A stretch of 29,694 bases of DNA. It comes from Bacillota bacterium (GTDB taxonomy: Bacteria; Bacillota; Clostridia; Christensenellales; SZUA-584). The position numbers and the translations under genes were made by a program. The DNA is taken from positions 1 through 29,694 of the forward strand of contig JAEWCC010000061.1 in assembly GCA_023390815.1 (NCBI GenBank), read 5' to 3'. How positions within the stretch are numbered: the first letter of the stretch is position 1; each line of letters starts with the position of its first letter. The notes below the pieces were generated by a model that saw only the letters and a list, made by a program, of their open reading frames with translations, did no database searches and was not told the origin of the DNA. Below are positions 7,538-14,459 of the stretch, in pieces.

Positions 7538-8257
7538 ATTATCAGCATTCAAGATTTACAGCGCATGGTGGATGAGAGCTGCAGCATTGTTTTCTTCGGC
7601 GGAGCAGGCGTGTCCACCGAGAGCGGCCTGCCGGATTTTCGCAGCGAGGACGGGCTATACAGCCAGCGATACCGTTATCCGCCCGAGACAATGCTGAGCC
7701 ATTCGTTTTTCATGGCCCATACCGCCGAGTTCTATGAGTTTTATCGCGATAAGCTGCTGAGCCCCAGTGTCAGGCCGAATGCTGCACATAATAAGCTCGC
7801 CGAACTGGAGCGCGCCGGAAAGCTCACTGCCATCGTCACGCAGAATATTGACGGTCTCCATCAAATGGCGGGCAGCCAAAACGTGTTGCAGCTGCACGGC
7901 AGCGTGCACCGAAACTTCTGCATGAAATGCCGCAAAAGCTATGACTTGGAATATATCATAAAAAGCGCCGGGGTGCCCATGTGCACCTGTGGCGGGACCA
8001 TTAAGCCGGACGTTGTACTCTACGAGGAGATGCTCGACGAGCAGGTACTGGACGCTGCGGTGCGCGCGATTATGGAGGCAGATATGCTCATCGTAGGCGG
8101 CACATCGCTCGCGGTGTATCCGGCGGCGGGCCTCATCAATTACTATTCGGGCGATCGGCTTGTGCTCATCAACAAGTCGCCTACAGCCTACGATGGCCGC
8201 GCAAATCTGCGCTTTTCGGACAGCATCGGGAAAACGCTCTTGCAAATTCATATTTAA
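7538..8257 (+). CDS. Sir2 family NAD-dependent protein deacetylase (non-canonical start)
   Basis: A class U/III bacterial sirtuin that removes acyl groups from lysines using NAD. Visible marks are FFGGAGVSTESGLPDFRS (NAD-binding loop), TQNIDGLH, the catalytic His in LQLHGSVH, and a zinc knuckle built from CMKC and CTCGG. Homology begins before the first in-frame ATG (7565), which has no ribosome binding site. A strong SD (GGGGGTGAT, 7529-7537) points instead to ATT 7538 or ATC 7541, which would encode I(I)SIQDLQRMVDES. The only upstream standard codon, TTG 7427, lies inside the terminator hairpin. I give 7538 as the likely start; the true one may be 7541, 7547 or 7565. A rare start codon would keep expression low, as in infC, but this is inference. 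Confidence 0.88.
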   Translation: MISIQDLQRMVDESCSIVFFGGAGVSTESGLPDFRSEDGLYSQRYRYPPETMLSHSFFMAHTAEFYEFYRDKLLSPSVRPNAAHNKLAELERAGKLTAIVTQNIDGLHQMAGSQNVLQLHGSVHRNFCMKCRKSYDLEYIIKSAGVPMCTCGGTIKPDVVLYEEMLDEQVLDAAVRAIMEADMLIVGGTSLAVYPAAGLINYYSGDRLVLINKSPTAYDGRANLRFSDSIGKTLLQIHI

Positions 8258-8353
8258 AGTATATCAGCTGAGATAATGGCGGCGAAGAGATAAAACCCGC
8301 ACACGTTGGGTGTTTGTATCTTGAGACTTTATCATTTGCCCCCATGGATATTT

Positions 8354-8392
8354 AAAGCGTTTGTAAGATTGTCGAATAAACGCTTTTTTTTT
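8354..8392 (+). terminator. Intrinsic terminator immediately upstream of a deacetylase gene
   Basis: AAAGCGTTT (8354-8362) pairs perfectly with AAACGCTTT (8378-8386), followed by more T. It lies only 19 bases before the next ATG, so it either ends the sirtuin transcript or acts as an attenuator for the deacetylase gene. Confidence 0.85.
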
Positions 8393-8411
8393 GCACAGCA
8401 CTAAGTCTGCT

Positions 8412-9326
8412 ATGAAGAAAATGAAGAAGATATGGATTGCGTTCTGCCTATGCCTTGTGGCTGGGGGTGCGCTTTTAATAATCAACGGTACAACACCAGG
8501 CAGTGCGGAGCCTCTTGAAACCGGTGCCGCAGAGGCTTTTGACGGATTGACAATCGAAACCCGTTCGCCGGGTATGATGCCTGGAGGAAATATTTATGCG
8601 TCTCAGGCTTCAGCTCAGCCAACAAAATCATCGCAGCAGGATGGAGCGGTGATCGCATTTACGTTTGACGACGGCTGCCTGTCAGACTATCAGCTTGCGT
8701 ACCCAATATTAAAGAAATACGGCATACGCGGAACATCCTATATCATTCCCGAGTATCCGGATCAGAAGAAGCCGTATACGATGACATGGGATCAGATCCG
8801 CGAGATGGCGCAATACGGATGGGCTTTTGGATGTCACACCTATGCACACAGCGACCTTACGAAAATGACCCGAAATGAGATTGTTCAAAGCATGGAGAAA
8901 GTCAATGAGGCATTTATCCGGGAGGGACTTGAGGCGCCGGCTATCCATGCATACCCATTCGGCCGCTATAATGAAGATGTCATTGACGCGATAAAGCCGT
9001 ATCGAAAGCAAATGCGCAAGGCGTTTTACGAATCGAATTTCGTCGATCTGGATACAGTTGATCCGTATGAGATCGACTGTATCAGCGCCGATATGCAGAC
9101 GGATGAACGACTGAAAGGTAAAGAACAGCTGGTCGACAGCGCATGCGAGCAGAATGCAATCATCGTTTTCCGGTGCCATTGCCTGTACAAGTCAGAAGTT
9201 AACGATATGGGGGAATGGGTCGTGCAAACGGATTCCCGGCTCTTTGAGCAGCTCGTTGCGTACTGTGTACAAAAGAACTGCCGATTTATCACAATGACAG
9301 ATCTGATGGACATGTACGAAGGATGA
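8412..9326 (+). CDS. Polysaccharide deacetylase (NodB domain), exported or membrane-anchored
   Basis: A 304-residue carbohydrate esterase 4 family protein that should remove acetyl groups from N-acetylglucosamine polymers such as peptidoglycan. An N-terminal hydrophobic segment (residues 7-25, after MKKMKK) acts as signal peptide or anchor, followed by a linker of about 50 residues. The NodB domain shows motif 1 TFDDG (84-88) and motif 2 H-T-Y-A-H (142-146), the metal-binding His pair. HAYPFGRYNE resembles motif 3. ATG 8412 is chosen because the signal peptide starts there; the TTG at 8391 lies in a terminator tail. No clear SD is visible, which is unusual for this genome. The second deacetylase follows after 51 bases. 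Confidence 0.85.
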   Translation: MKKMKKIWIAFCLCLVAGGALLIINGTTPGSAEPLETGAAEAFDGLTIETRSPGMMPGGNIYASQASAQPTKSSQQDGAVIAFTFDDGCLSDYQLAYPILKKYGIRGTSYIIPEYPDQKKPYTMTWDQIREMAQYGWAFGCHTYAHSDLTKMTRNEIVQSMEKVNEAFIREGLEAPAIHAYPFGRYNEDVIDAIKPYRKQMRKAFYESNFVDLDTVDPYEIDCISADMQTDERLKGKEQLVDSACEQNAIIVFRCHCLYKSEVNDMGEWVVQTDSRLFEQLVAYCVQKNCRFITMTDLMDMYEG

Positions 9327-9377
9327 AACACAGAATCGGCGCATAGATTGATGTGAATAACAAAATCGGAGCGTCGT

Positions 9378-10205
9378 ATGATGGGAAAGTTGAAAATGTC
9401 CACCGCTGTGTTGATATTTCTGGTTTCTGCACTAATATTGATGGCGTTTGCACGTTTCCTTCCGACCGAAGAACAGGTAACGACGGATGAGTTCATGTGG
9501 TACTATCTGCCGCACAAGACCGATCAGCCGCCCGACCCGATGGAAAAAGCAAGCTATATCAGCGATTATGATGTGCTTTATCTCGGCAACACAGAACAAA
9601 AAGTCATCTATCTGACATTTGACGACTGCCCGGATAATGGCAATATCCCGGCGATATTGGACGTGCTCGAAGATCATCATGCCACCGCGGCGTTTTTCAT
9701 GACCGAACTGTTCATCAGGCAGCACCCCGAAATCATCCGAAAAATTGTGGCGGACGGGTGCCTGGTCTGCAACCATACCGCGCATCACGTTGGCGTTTCG
9801 CGCGTTTCTTTCGAAAAGTTCAAGGCTGAATTGGAGGGCGTTGAAGCAGCCTACCGCGAGGTGACGGGGGAGGAACTGCCGAAGTTCTTTCGTCCGCCGC
9901 AGGGGCTATTTTCTGAAAAAACGCTGAGTTATGCGGAGGAGATGGGCTATACGACGGTTTTTTGGTCGTTCCGGTATTCGGATTGGGATGTCAACAACCA
10001 GCCTACGGATGAAGCCGCGATGAGCGCAATACTCAAGGAAACCCATCCGGGTGAGATCGCGTTGCTGCATTCCCAGTCTTCTGCGAACGTGCATATATTG
10101 GATCATGTGCTGACCGCATGGGAGGAGGCGGGCTATACGTTCGGCTCGCTTAACGACATTCCCAGGGTTGTCAAAACAAGAACCGAGGATGATTCGGCAC
10201 AATAA
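9378..10205 (+). CDS. pdaA: PdaA-like peptidoglycan N-acetylmuramic acid deacetylase
   Basis: A 275-residue NodB-domain protein with an N-terminal membrane helix (residues 8-27). It resembles PdaA, which deacetylates muramic acid so that the delta-lactam of spore cortex peptidoglycan can form. Motif 1 is TFDDC (80-84), where Cys replaces Gly. Motif 2 is HTAHH (133-137), and motif 3 is FRPPQGLFSEKTL (from 171), very close to the PdaA RPPRG...FSE block. TVFWSFRYSDWDVNNQP and GEIALLHSQS match motifs 4 and 5. ATG 9378 is preceded by CGGAG. In a genome with dpaAB this fits a role in sporulation, though vegetative cell-wall deacetylation cannot be excluded. Symbol given by similarity. Confidence 0.78.
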   Translation: MMGKLKMSTAVLIFLVSALILMAFARFLPTEEQVTTDEFMWYYLPHKTDQPPDPMEKASYISDYDVLYLGNTEQKVIYLTFDDCPDNGNIPAILDVLEDHHATAAFFMTELFIRQHPEIIRKIVADGCLVCNHTAHHVGVSRVSFEKFKAELEGVEAAYREVTGEELPKFFRPPQGLFSEKTLSYAEEMGYTTVFWSFRYSDWDVNNQPTDEAAMSAILKETHPGEIALLHSQSSANVHILDHVLTAWEEAGYTFGSLNDIPRVVKTRTEDDSAQ

Positions 10206-10470
10206 GGCTATTTCGACTAGCACAAAGCGCAGGCGGATTTTTTTGTAAGTGGGTTCTTATTGGCGTTATCCTTTTAAGTGATACCGTGATAGAAAGACTA
10301 TCAGAATTTTCACCCATCCAACGGATTAGTTATCGCAATACGACCGCTGGCGCTTTTCGCGCACGGTAAAATCTCACTTGGGCAATTCGGCAATTCCAAG
10401 CAGCTGACGGGCGTACTTGGCGCAGCATCCAATTAATATACCAAAATTTAATTACTAATGTAAAAAAGAA
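10206..10470. other. Gene-free stretch between pdaA-like gene and membrane protein operon
   Basis: These 265 bases hold no ORF I can support. A perfect 6-bp inverted repeat, TGATAG (10287-10292) with CTATCA (10298-10303), lies in the middle, and a T-rich run at 10241-10247 may be a weak terminator for the deacetylase. The last 30 bases become very AT-rich as they approach the promoter at 10471. Confidence 0.5.
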
Positions 10471-10499
10471 TTGACATTATGAAGCGAGTATTGTACATT
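10471..10499 (+). promoter_or_regulatory. Sigma-A promoter of the membrane protein/XRE operon
   Basis: A perfect TTGACA (10471-10476) lies 17 bases before TACATT (10494-10499). An imperfect dyad, GTATTG (10488-10493) against GAATAC further downstream (about 10508-10513), surrounds the likely transcription start and could be an operator for the XRE regulator encoded in the operon. Confidence 0.85.
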
Positions 10500-10540
10500 A
10501 TGTTTATAGAATACGACATATTGGAAGGAGTATATAACCT

Positions 10541-11023
10541 ATGTCCTATCAGGAGAAAAGAACGATCGCAAGTATCGTGTCGGGGTTTCTTGTTCTTATC
10601 GCATACTGCATCTATGCTTTCGCAAACGTTCACCCAGAGGGTGATCTTAAATTCTGGGCGCTCACGATATTGATCTTCATCGGGGTCGGGATCGTTCTCA
10701 CGATCGTAATCCAGATCATCTACCATATCATGCTTTCCATTGCGATCGCGATAAAGGAGAGGGAACGCGATGAAAAGAAGATTGAAAAGACGATCGAATG
10801 TGCCATGGTCGAAGATGAGATGGATAAGCTTATTGAACTTAAGTCCACGAAGGTTGGCTTTGCGATCGCGGGCGTCGGATTCGTTGCGGGGCTGATTGCG
10901 CTTGCGCTCGGTGGTTCGGGAGCGCTGATGCTCAACATCCTGTTCCTTTCCGGGGGGGTTGGCGCAATTGTGGAAGGTTTCGTGAGCCTGCGCTATTACC
11001 GGAAAGGCATTCGCAATGCCTAA
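10541..11023 (+). CDS. Four-helix membrane protein paired with an XRE regulator
   Basis: A 160-residue protein with two membrane helices near 10-27 and 39-68, a charged cytoplasmic segment (KEREREKKIEK-like, about 69-100) and two more helices near 105-125 and 128-147. Function is unknown. It overlaps the following HTH regulator gene by eight bases, and such membrane protein/small XRE pairs are common in Bacillota, where the membrane partner may sense a signal or be the regulated target. ATG 10541 has GGAAGGAG about twelve bases upstream. Two copies of the GCGATCGC motif fall inside the gene but appear to be codon choice. Confidence 0.75.
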   Translation: MSYQEKRTIASIVSGFLVLIAYCIYAFANVHPEGDLKFWALTILIFIGVGIVLTIVIQIIYHIMLSIAIAIKERERDEKKIEKTIECAMVEDEMDKLIELKSTKVGFAIAGVGFVAGLIALALGGSGALMLNILFLSGGVGAIVEGFVSLRYYRKGIRNA

Positions 11024-11240
11024 GAAGATCGAGATTACCAACAATATCCGAAAGCTGCGTTTTTTTGCGGGTGAGATGACGCAGCAGGAGTTGGCGGAGA
11101 AGGCGGGGATCTCCCGCCAGACCGTTATCTCCATTGAGGCAGGCAAGTACGCGCCTACGCTGGAGCTGGCGTTTCGCATTGCCGATGCGTTCGGGGTGGG
11201 TATCGAAGAAGTTTTCGGGTACTCGATGAAGGAGGAGTAG
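11016..11240 (+). CDS. Small XRE family helix-turn-helix regulator
   Basis: A 74-residue one-domain DNA-binding protein. The helix-turn-helix covers about residues 22-45 (TQQELAEKAGISRQTVISIE), followed by the standard KYAPTLELAFRIADAFGVGIEEVF. There is no partner domain, so it belongs to the short YozG/immR-like class. It overlaps the membrane protein gene by eight bases, implying translational coupling, and likely controls the shared promoter at 10471. The start ATG 11016 is the only reasonable one. Confidence 0.9.
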   Translation: MPKKIEITNNIRKLRFFAGEMTQQELAEKAGISRQTVISIEAGKYAPTLELAFRIADAFGVGIEEVFGYSMKEE

Positions 11241-11243
11241 ATC

Positions 11244-12185
11244 ATGAAAGCTGCTGTATACCGGAAGCATCAGGCGCAGAAAGTTGAGATTACGCAAGTT
11301 CCAAGGCCGGTGCCGAAAGACGGCGAAGTGCTGGTCCGGATTGAGATGGCATCTGTCAACGCGCTGGATTACCGGTCTATCCGTATGGGCATATTACCGG
11401 ACAGAAGGGTAATGGGCGCGGATATCGCGGGCGTGGTGGAATCGGTCGGACAAAACGCAAAGTATTATAAGGCAGGAGATGCCGTGTTCGGCGACATTTT
11501 CAAGTATGCGGGCGGGTTTGCCGAGTACGCGGCAGTTCCCGAGAATACGCTGGCCCGAATTCCAGAGGGCGTGACGTTTGAGCAAGCGGCTGCTCTTCCG
11601 GTCGCCGCGATCACCGCGTTGCAGGCGCTTCGTGACAACGGCGGCGTAAAGCCGGGGCAGCGGGTGCTGATCTGTGGCTCGGGCGGCGGGGTAGGCACCT
11701 ATGCGGTGCAGCTGGCGAAATACTTTGGTTCGGAAGTCACTGCGGTATGCGGCCCAGCCAACACGGCATTGATGAAAAGCTTGGGTGCCGATATGGTCAT
11801 CAATTATGCGGACGGCGACAGCTGGGCCAAGAGCAAGCCATACGATATGATCGTTGCGGTCAACGGTAACTATACGATCAGCGCATATAAGGCCGTGCTG
11901 AAGCCGGGCGGAAAGCTTGTCGTACTCGGCGGTTCCCTCTCTCAGATCATCAAGGCGATGCTGCTGGGCCCGCTGATGCGCGAGAAGAGGGTTGCGCTGC
12001 TGGCGGCAAAACCCAATCGGGCTGATCTCGAAACCCTCGCCGAGTTGGTGCGGGATGGGCATATCCGTCCCGTTATCGAGAAGACCTATCCACTTGATGA
12101 AGCCGCTGAAGCGGTTGCCTATCTCGGACAGGGGCACGCGCGAGGTAAGGTGATGATATCGATAAGAGAGGATCGCATGATATGA
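11244..12185 (+). CDS. Zinc-independent NAD(P)H quinone-oxidoreductase-like dehydrogenase (MDR family)
   Basis: A 313-residue medium-chain dehydrogenase/reductase. The N-terminal GroES-like domain (1-125) lacks the Cys/His zinc ligands of true alcohol dehydrogenases, as in quinone oxidoreductases. The Rossmann domain carries GSGGGVGTYAVQLAKYFG near residues 143-160 for NADPH binding, and the C terminus has the usual HARGKVMI. It probably reduces an activated alkene or quinone; the natural substrate cannot be inferred. ATG 11244 lies three bases after the stop of the XRE gene, with AAGGAGGAG as ribosome binding site, so it belongs to the same transcript. The bidirectional terminator at 12267-12292 ends it. 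Confidence 0.88.
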   Translation: MKAAVYRKHQAQKVEITQVPRPVPKDGEVLVRIEMASVNALDYRSIRMGILPDRRVMGADIAGVVESVGQNAKYYKAGDAVFGDIFKYAGGFAEYAAVPENTLARIPEGVTFEQAAALPVAAITALQALRDNGGVKPGQRVLICGSGGGVGTYAVQLAKYFGSEVTAVCGPANTALMKSLGADMVINYADGDSWAKSKPYDMIVAVNGNYTISAYKAVLKPGGKLVVLGGSLSQIIKAMLLGPLMREKRVALLAAKPNRADLETLAELVRDGHIRPVIEKTYPLDEAAEAVAYLGQGHARGKVMISIREDRMI

Positions 12186-12266
12186 ACGCAGTGATGGCTT
12201 AATTACGGAGGCCCTGATTTTCGAAATACCTGTTATCGGTATATTAATAATCGATATTCCAGACAC

Positions 12267-12292
12267 AAAAAACGCCGGTTTCCGGCGTTTTT
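12267..12292. terminator. Bidirectional intrinsic terminator
   Basis: A perfect 8-bp GC-rich stem, AACGCCGG (12271-12278) with CCGGCGTT (12282-12289), flanked by A on the left and T on the right. It serves the dehydrogenase gene on the plus strand and the tetR operon on the minus strand. Confidence 0.92.
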
Positions 12293-12329
12293 GCTTCAAA
12301 ACATGATGTCAGCCCATTGATGTGTCTTC

Positions 12330-12542
12330 TCAGGCAGATGCCTTCCTGGATGTCTTTCTTACCGCAACCAGTGCGAGGATACAGACCACAAAGCTGGATA
12401 TGACTGTGGCGATCCCCAGTGTTCGGTGGAAATCCGCGCTTGAGGCATCGCCGCCGTTAGAACCGATCCACAGCCCGCATACGAGCGTGCTGAAAAGCAG
12501 CAGCATCGTCAGTATTGCTATTACGATGGTAAAAGCTCTCAT
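12330..12542 (-). CDS. Tiny two-helix membrane protein, copy B of tandem pair
   Basis: A 70-residue protein with two membrane helices (about 3-24 and 44-62). It is paralogous to the upstream 62-residue protein: both share a pattern of TIV...LxMLLLxxxxxCGLW near the start and FHxxLGIAxV before helix 2. The C-terminal tail is basic (VRKTSRKASA). The ATG at 12542 has AGGAGG eight bases upstream, and the gap to the preceding gene is 15 bases, so it is the last gene of the tetR operon. No known family is recognised. Regulation by TetR suggests a stress or drug response, perhaps as a membrane partner, but this is inference. Confidence 0.72.
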   Translation of the reverse strand: MRAFTIVIAILTMLLLFSTLVCGLWIGSNGGDASSADFHRTLGIATVISSFVVCILALVAVRKTSRKASA

Positions 12543-12557
12543 TTTCTGTCCTCCTTC

Positions 12558-12746
12558 TCAGCCCGCCATGATGATGGCAAGCACCGCGGTGATGATTCCG
12601 ACAAGCACATTGGCGATGCCCAGCCGCGAATGGAACCGTTTGCCTCCTTCATCCGCGCCCTTGCTGCGAAGCCACAAACCGCAGATCAGCTGGCAGAGCA
12701 GCAAGAGCATGCTCAGTGACGCCACAACGATCGTTACAACCTCCAT
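12558..12746 (-). CDS. Tiny two-helix membrane protein, copy A of tandem pair
   Basis: A 62-residue protein with two predicted helices (about 3-25 and 44-61) and a polar, Gly-rich link containing KGADEGGKRFHSRLGI. It is a tandem duplicate of the 70-residue protein that follows. The start is ATG 12746, with a strong AAAGGAGG eight bases upstream; the longer reading from 12773 would overlap the end of the tetR gene and begin ahead of this ribosome binding site. It is co-transcribed with tetR, 23 bases after its stop. Function unknown. Confidence 0.75.
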   Translation of the reverse strand: MEVVTIVVASLSMLLLLCQLICGLWLRSKGADEGGKRFHSRLGIANVLVGIITAVLAIIMAG

Positions 12747-12769
12747 TAGAAAAACCTCCTTTAAATTTA

Positions 12770-13318
12770 TCAATAAATATCAATCAGTGTATCAACCAGA
12801 CGGCTGCGCTGCGCAGGGTCGTGGATATCCAGTCCGGTGAATTTTAACACCGCTTCCGCACGCAGCAGGATCACGTTGGTAATCGCGAATATCTCCAGCG
12901 CCATGACGCGGAGGGCTTCCTCGCCTTTATCCCCGAAGGCATCGCGAAGTGCCGGGAGCAGAAAGCTGCTGGCTGAAAAATCTTCGGATAACAGCTGGTA
13001 TTTTGCGCCGATACGCATGAGCTTCTCATGCCGGATGCCCACATCACACACCTCACGCAGCAAGGTTTTCATTCGCTGCTGCGGCGTCTCGTCGGGGTTG
13101 GGCTTGCGCCGGATGGCGTCCATCATCTGCACCATCACCTCGCCGATGGCGGCGAACAGCAGCTTCTCGCGCGACTGGTAATGATAGTTGATCAACGCGG
13201 CGCCGACGCCCGCGCGCTGCGCAATCTGGCGCACGGTAATGCGGTCCGTATCGTCTGTTTCCTGCATCAGCTCAATCGCGGCTTTCAGCAGCTTTTCCTT
13301 CGCATCCTTATCTGACAT
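12770..13318 (-). CDS. TetR/AcrR family transcriptional regulator
   Basis: A 182-residue one-component repressor. The N-terminal helix-turn-helix (about residues 22-52) reads ITVRQIAQRAGVGAALINYH then SREKLL, the classic TetR signature with the YHYQSREKLL end. The C-terminal ligand-binding domain (60-182) is helical and diverse, so the inducer cannot be guessed. ATG 13318 has AAGGAGG seven bases upstream. It heads a minus-strand operon with two tiny membrane proteins. The promoter is bracketed by two copies of a 14-bp palindrome, strong evidence that it represses itself. Confidence 0.92.
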   Translation of the reverse strand: MSDKDAKEKLLKAAIELMQETDDTDRITVRQIAQRAGVGAALINYHYQSREKLLFAAIGEVMVQMMDAIRRKPNPDETPQQRMKTLLREVCDVGIRHEKLMRIGAKYQLLSEDFSASSFLLPALRDAFGDKGEEALRVMALEIFAITNVILLRAEAVLKFTGLDIHDPAQRSRLVDTLIDIY

Positions 13319-13344
13319 GAGAACCTCCTTGTGTTGTTCGCGTA

Positions 13345-13358
13345 TTAAACATGTTTAA
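13345..13358. promoter_or_regulatory. TetR operator 1
   Basis: The perfect 14-bp palindrome TTAAACATGTTTAA. It lies just downstream of the -10 box of the tetR promoter (minus strand), about where transcription begins, so repressor binding would block polymerase. Confidence 0.85.
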
Positions 13359-13367
13359 GTCAAATAG

Positions 13368-13396
13368 AATATATCACGTGGGACGGATAATGTCAA
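13368..13396 (-). promoter_or_regulatory. Sigma-A promoter of the tetR operon
   Basis: On the minus strand a perfect TTGACA (13391-13396) lies 17 bases before TATATT (13368-13373), followed by the operator at 13345-13358. Confidence 0.9.
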
Positions 13397-13416
13397 CATG
13401 TTTTAAACATGTTTAA
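13395..13416. promoter_or_regulatory. TetR operator 2 with adjoining half-site
   Basis: A second exact copy of TTAAACATGTTTAA (13403-13416) sits upstream of the -35 box. An extra AACATGTT palindrome (13395-13402) overlaps the -35, its centre 11 bp from the full site, which is one helical turn and fits two dimers on the same DNA face. Confidence 0.82.
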
Positions 13417-13440
13417 ATATTTATAAATAATATTTGAAAA

Positions 13441-13486
13441 GCAAAGCCCCTGCCTCAAGTAAAATCGAGTCAGGGGCCTTGCAATA
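13441..13486 (-). terminator. Intrinsic terminator of the methyltransferase gene
   Basis: A long hairpin with GGCCCCTGA paired with a matching GGGGC segment (13445-13485) and short T stretches on the minus-strand side. It lies directly after the methyltransferase stop at 13507. Confidence 0.78.
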
Positions 13487-13506
13487 TCAAAATTGTCTTG
13501 AATAGT

Positions 13507-14217
13507 CTACACCCGTCTGCCGACGATGCAAATCAGGTTCATATACTTCCCGCCGTCCACACGGATCATATCCCGGTCCCGTATAGCATAGGGGTTGTCG
13601 CACGCCAGCCAGTCGCTCCAAGCCTCGTCAAAGCCTTCAAACTCCCAGATACGCTCCAAATCGAACAGGCGGGATGCTTTTAGATGCTGTTCCCACCATC
13701 TGGTCGACCGGAACGTCGCGAAATCCTCGGCGGAGACATACGGCGACATCTCGGCAGGCAGCCCGTCAAGGTCCATCTTGACGCCCGGAACGCCGATTGC
13801 GATGGTGCCACCCGGCTTGACGAATGGCGCGAAGTACTGATCCATATAACCTTCCTCGTGGCCGAAATAGTGGTAGGCGTCAAGGGTAACCGCCGCGTCA
13901 AAGTAATCCTGCGCGTAGGGTAGGTCGTGCGCTTCGGCGTGGATCGGAATGACGCGGTCCTCCAGCCCGAAAGACTGGATGCGCTGGAAGTTCTCTGTTG
14001 CGGCAATCCACAGGTCCGTCGCGTAAACCGTTACACCGAACTCCCGCGCGAGGAATATGGAGGTCAGGCACTTACCGCAGCCCAGATCCAGCACACGCGT
14101 ACCGGGTTGTAGCGCAATCTGCGTTGTGATATCCTCCAGCAGCTTCACACAGTTGGGGCCCATCATATTTTCTTTCATAAAGTCTTTGTCAAACTTTTCG
14201 CTTCGGTTGAATTTCAT
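13507..14217 (-). CDS. SAM-dependent methyltransferase (class I)
   Basis: A 236-residue class I methyltransferase. Motif I is VLDLGCGKC (residues 42-50), motif II ends in VYATDLW, and DAAVTLDAYHYFG forms the motif IV area near residue 105. This resembles small-molecule methyltransferases with a UbiE/cyclopropane-type core; the substrate is not known. The start is ATG 14217, with AAAGGA eight bases upstream; the ATG at 14241 has none. It has its own promoter about 207 bases upstream and a leader that contains a terminator, so its expression is probably conditional. That would suit a resistance or stress enzyme, but this is inference. Confidence 0.88.
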   Translation of the reverse strand: MKFNRSEKFDKDFMKENMMGPNCVKLLEDITTQIALQPGTRVLDLGCGKCLTSIFLAREFGVTVYATDLWIAATENFQRIQSFGLEDRVIPIHAEAHDLPYAQDYFDAAVTLDAYHYFGHEEGYMDQYFAPFVKPGGTIAIGVPGVKMDLDGLPAEMSPYVSAEDFATFRSTRWWEQHLKASRLFDLERIWEFEGFDEAWSDWLACDNPYAIRDRDMIRVDGGKYMNLICIVGRRV

Positions 14218-14251
14218 GATCGTTTTCCTTTCTATTTTCAATACGCTTTAC

Positions 14252-14331
14252 CCTTGCAGTGCGCCAATGAAAAAAGGGCGCGAAACCGCGCCGCATGCTT
14301 ATATCTGCGCCGGTTTGAATCGTCTGCAAGG
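14252..14331 (-). promoter_or_regulatory. Structured leader with internal terminator upstream of methyltransferase
   Basis: Between the promoter and the methyltransferase ATG lies an intrinsic terminator (14269-14292 read on the minus strand: GGCGCG, loop, CGCGCC, six T). It is enclosed by a perfect 8-bp inverted repeat, CCTTGCAG (14252-14259) and CTGCAAGG (14324-14331). This layout looks like transcription attenuation or a riboswitch-like leader. No known riboswitch class is recognised, and I see no convincing leader peptide. Confidence 0.6.
14269..14292 (-). terminator. Leader terminator upstream of methyltransferase
   Basis: Read on the minus strand: a 6-bp GC stem, GGCGCG with CGCGCC, followed by TTTTTT. 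It lies 52 bases before the coding start. Confidence 0.82.
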
Positions 14332-14430
14332 AATCAAAGTACAACAGACACACAGTTATGCGTGTTGCACACGTTGATGCTTACAGAACACTCTCCAAAC
14401 AGACACCGCCTTTGTTGTTAAGATAAGTCG

Positions 14431-14459
14431 AGTATAGTGCAATTAGAAATCAATGTCAA
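14431..14459 (-). promoter_or_regulatory. Sigma-A promoter of the methyltransferase
   Basis: On the minus strand a perfect TTGACA (14454-14459) lies 17 bases before TATACT (14431-14436). The -35 box overlaps the last codons of the polyferredoxin gene. Confidence 0.88.

Noticed and set aside
14311..14420. A leader peptide (GTG after GGAGA, 11 codons) in the methyltransferase leader
   Set aside because: Spacing between the putative SD and GTG is about one base, too short for initiation, so it is not supported.
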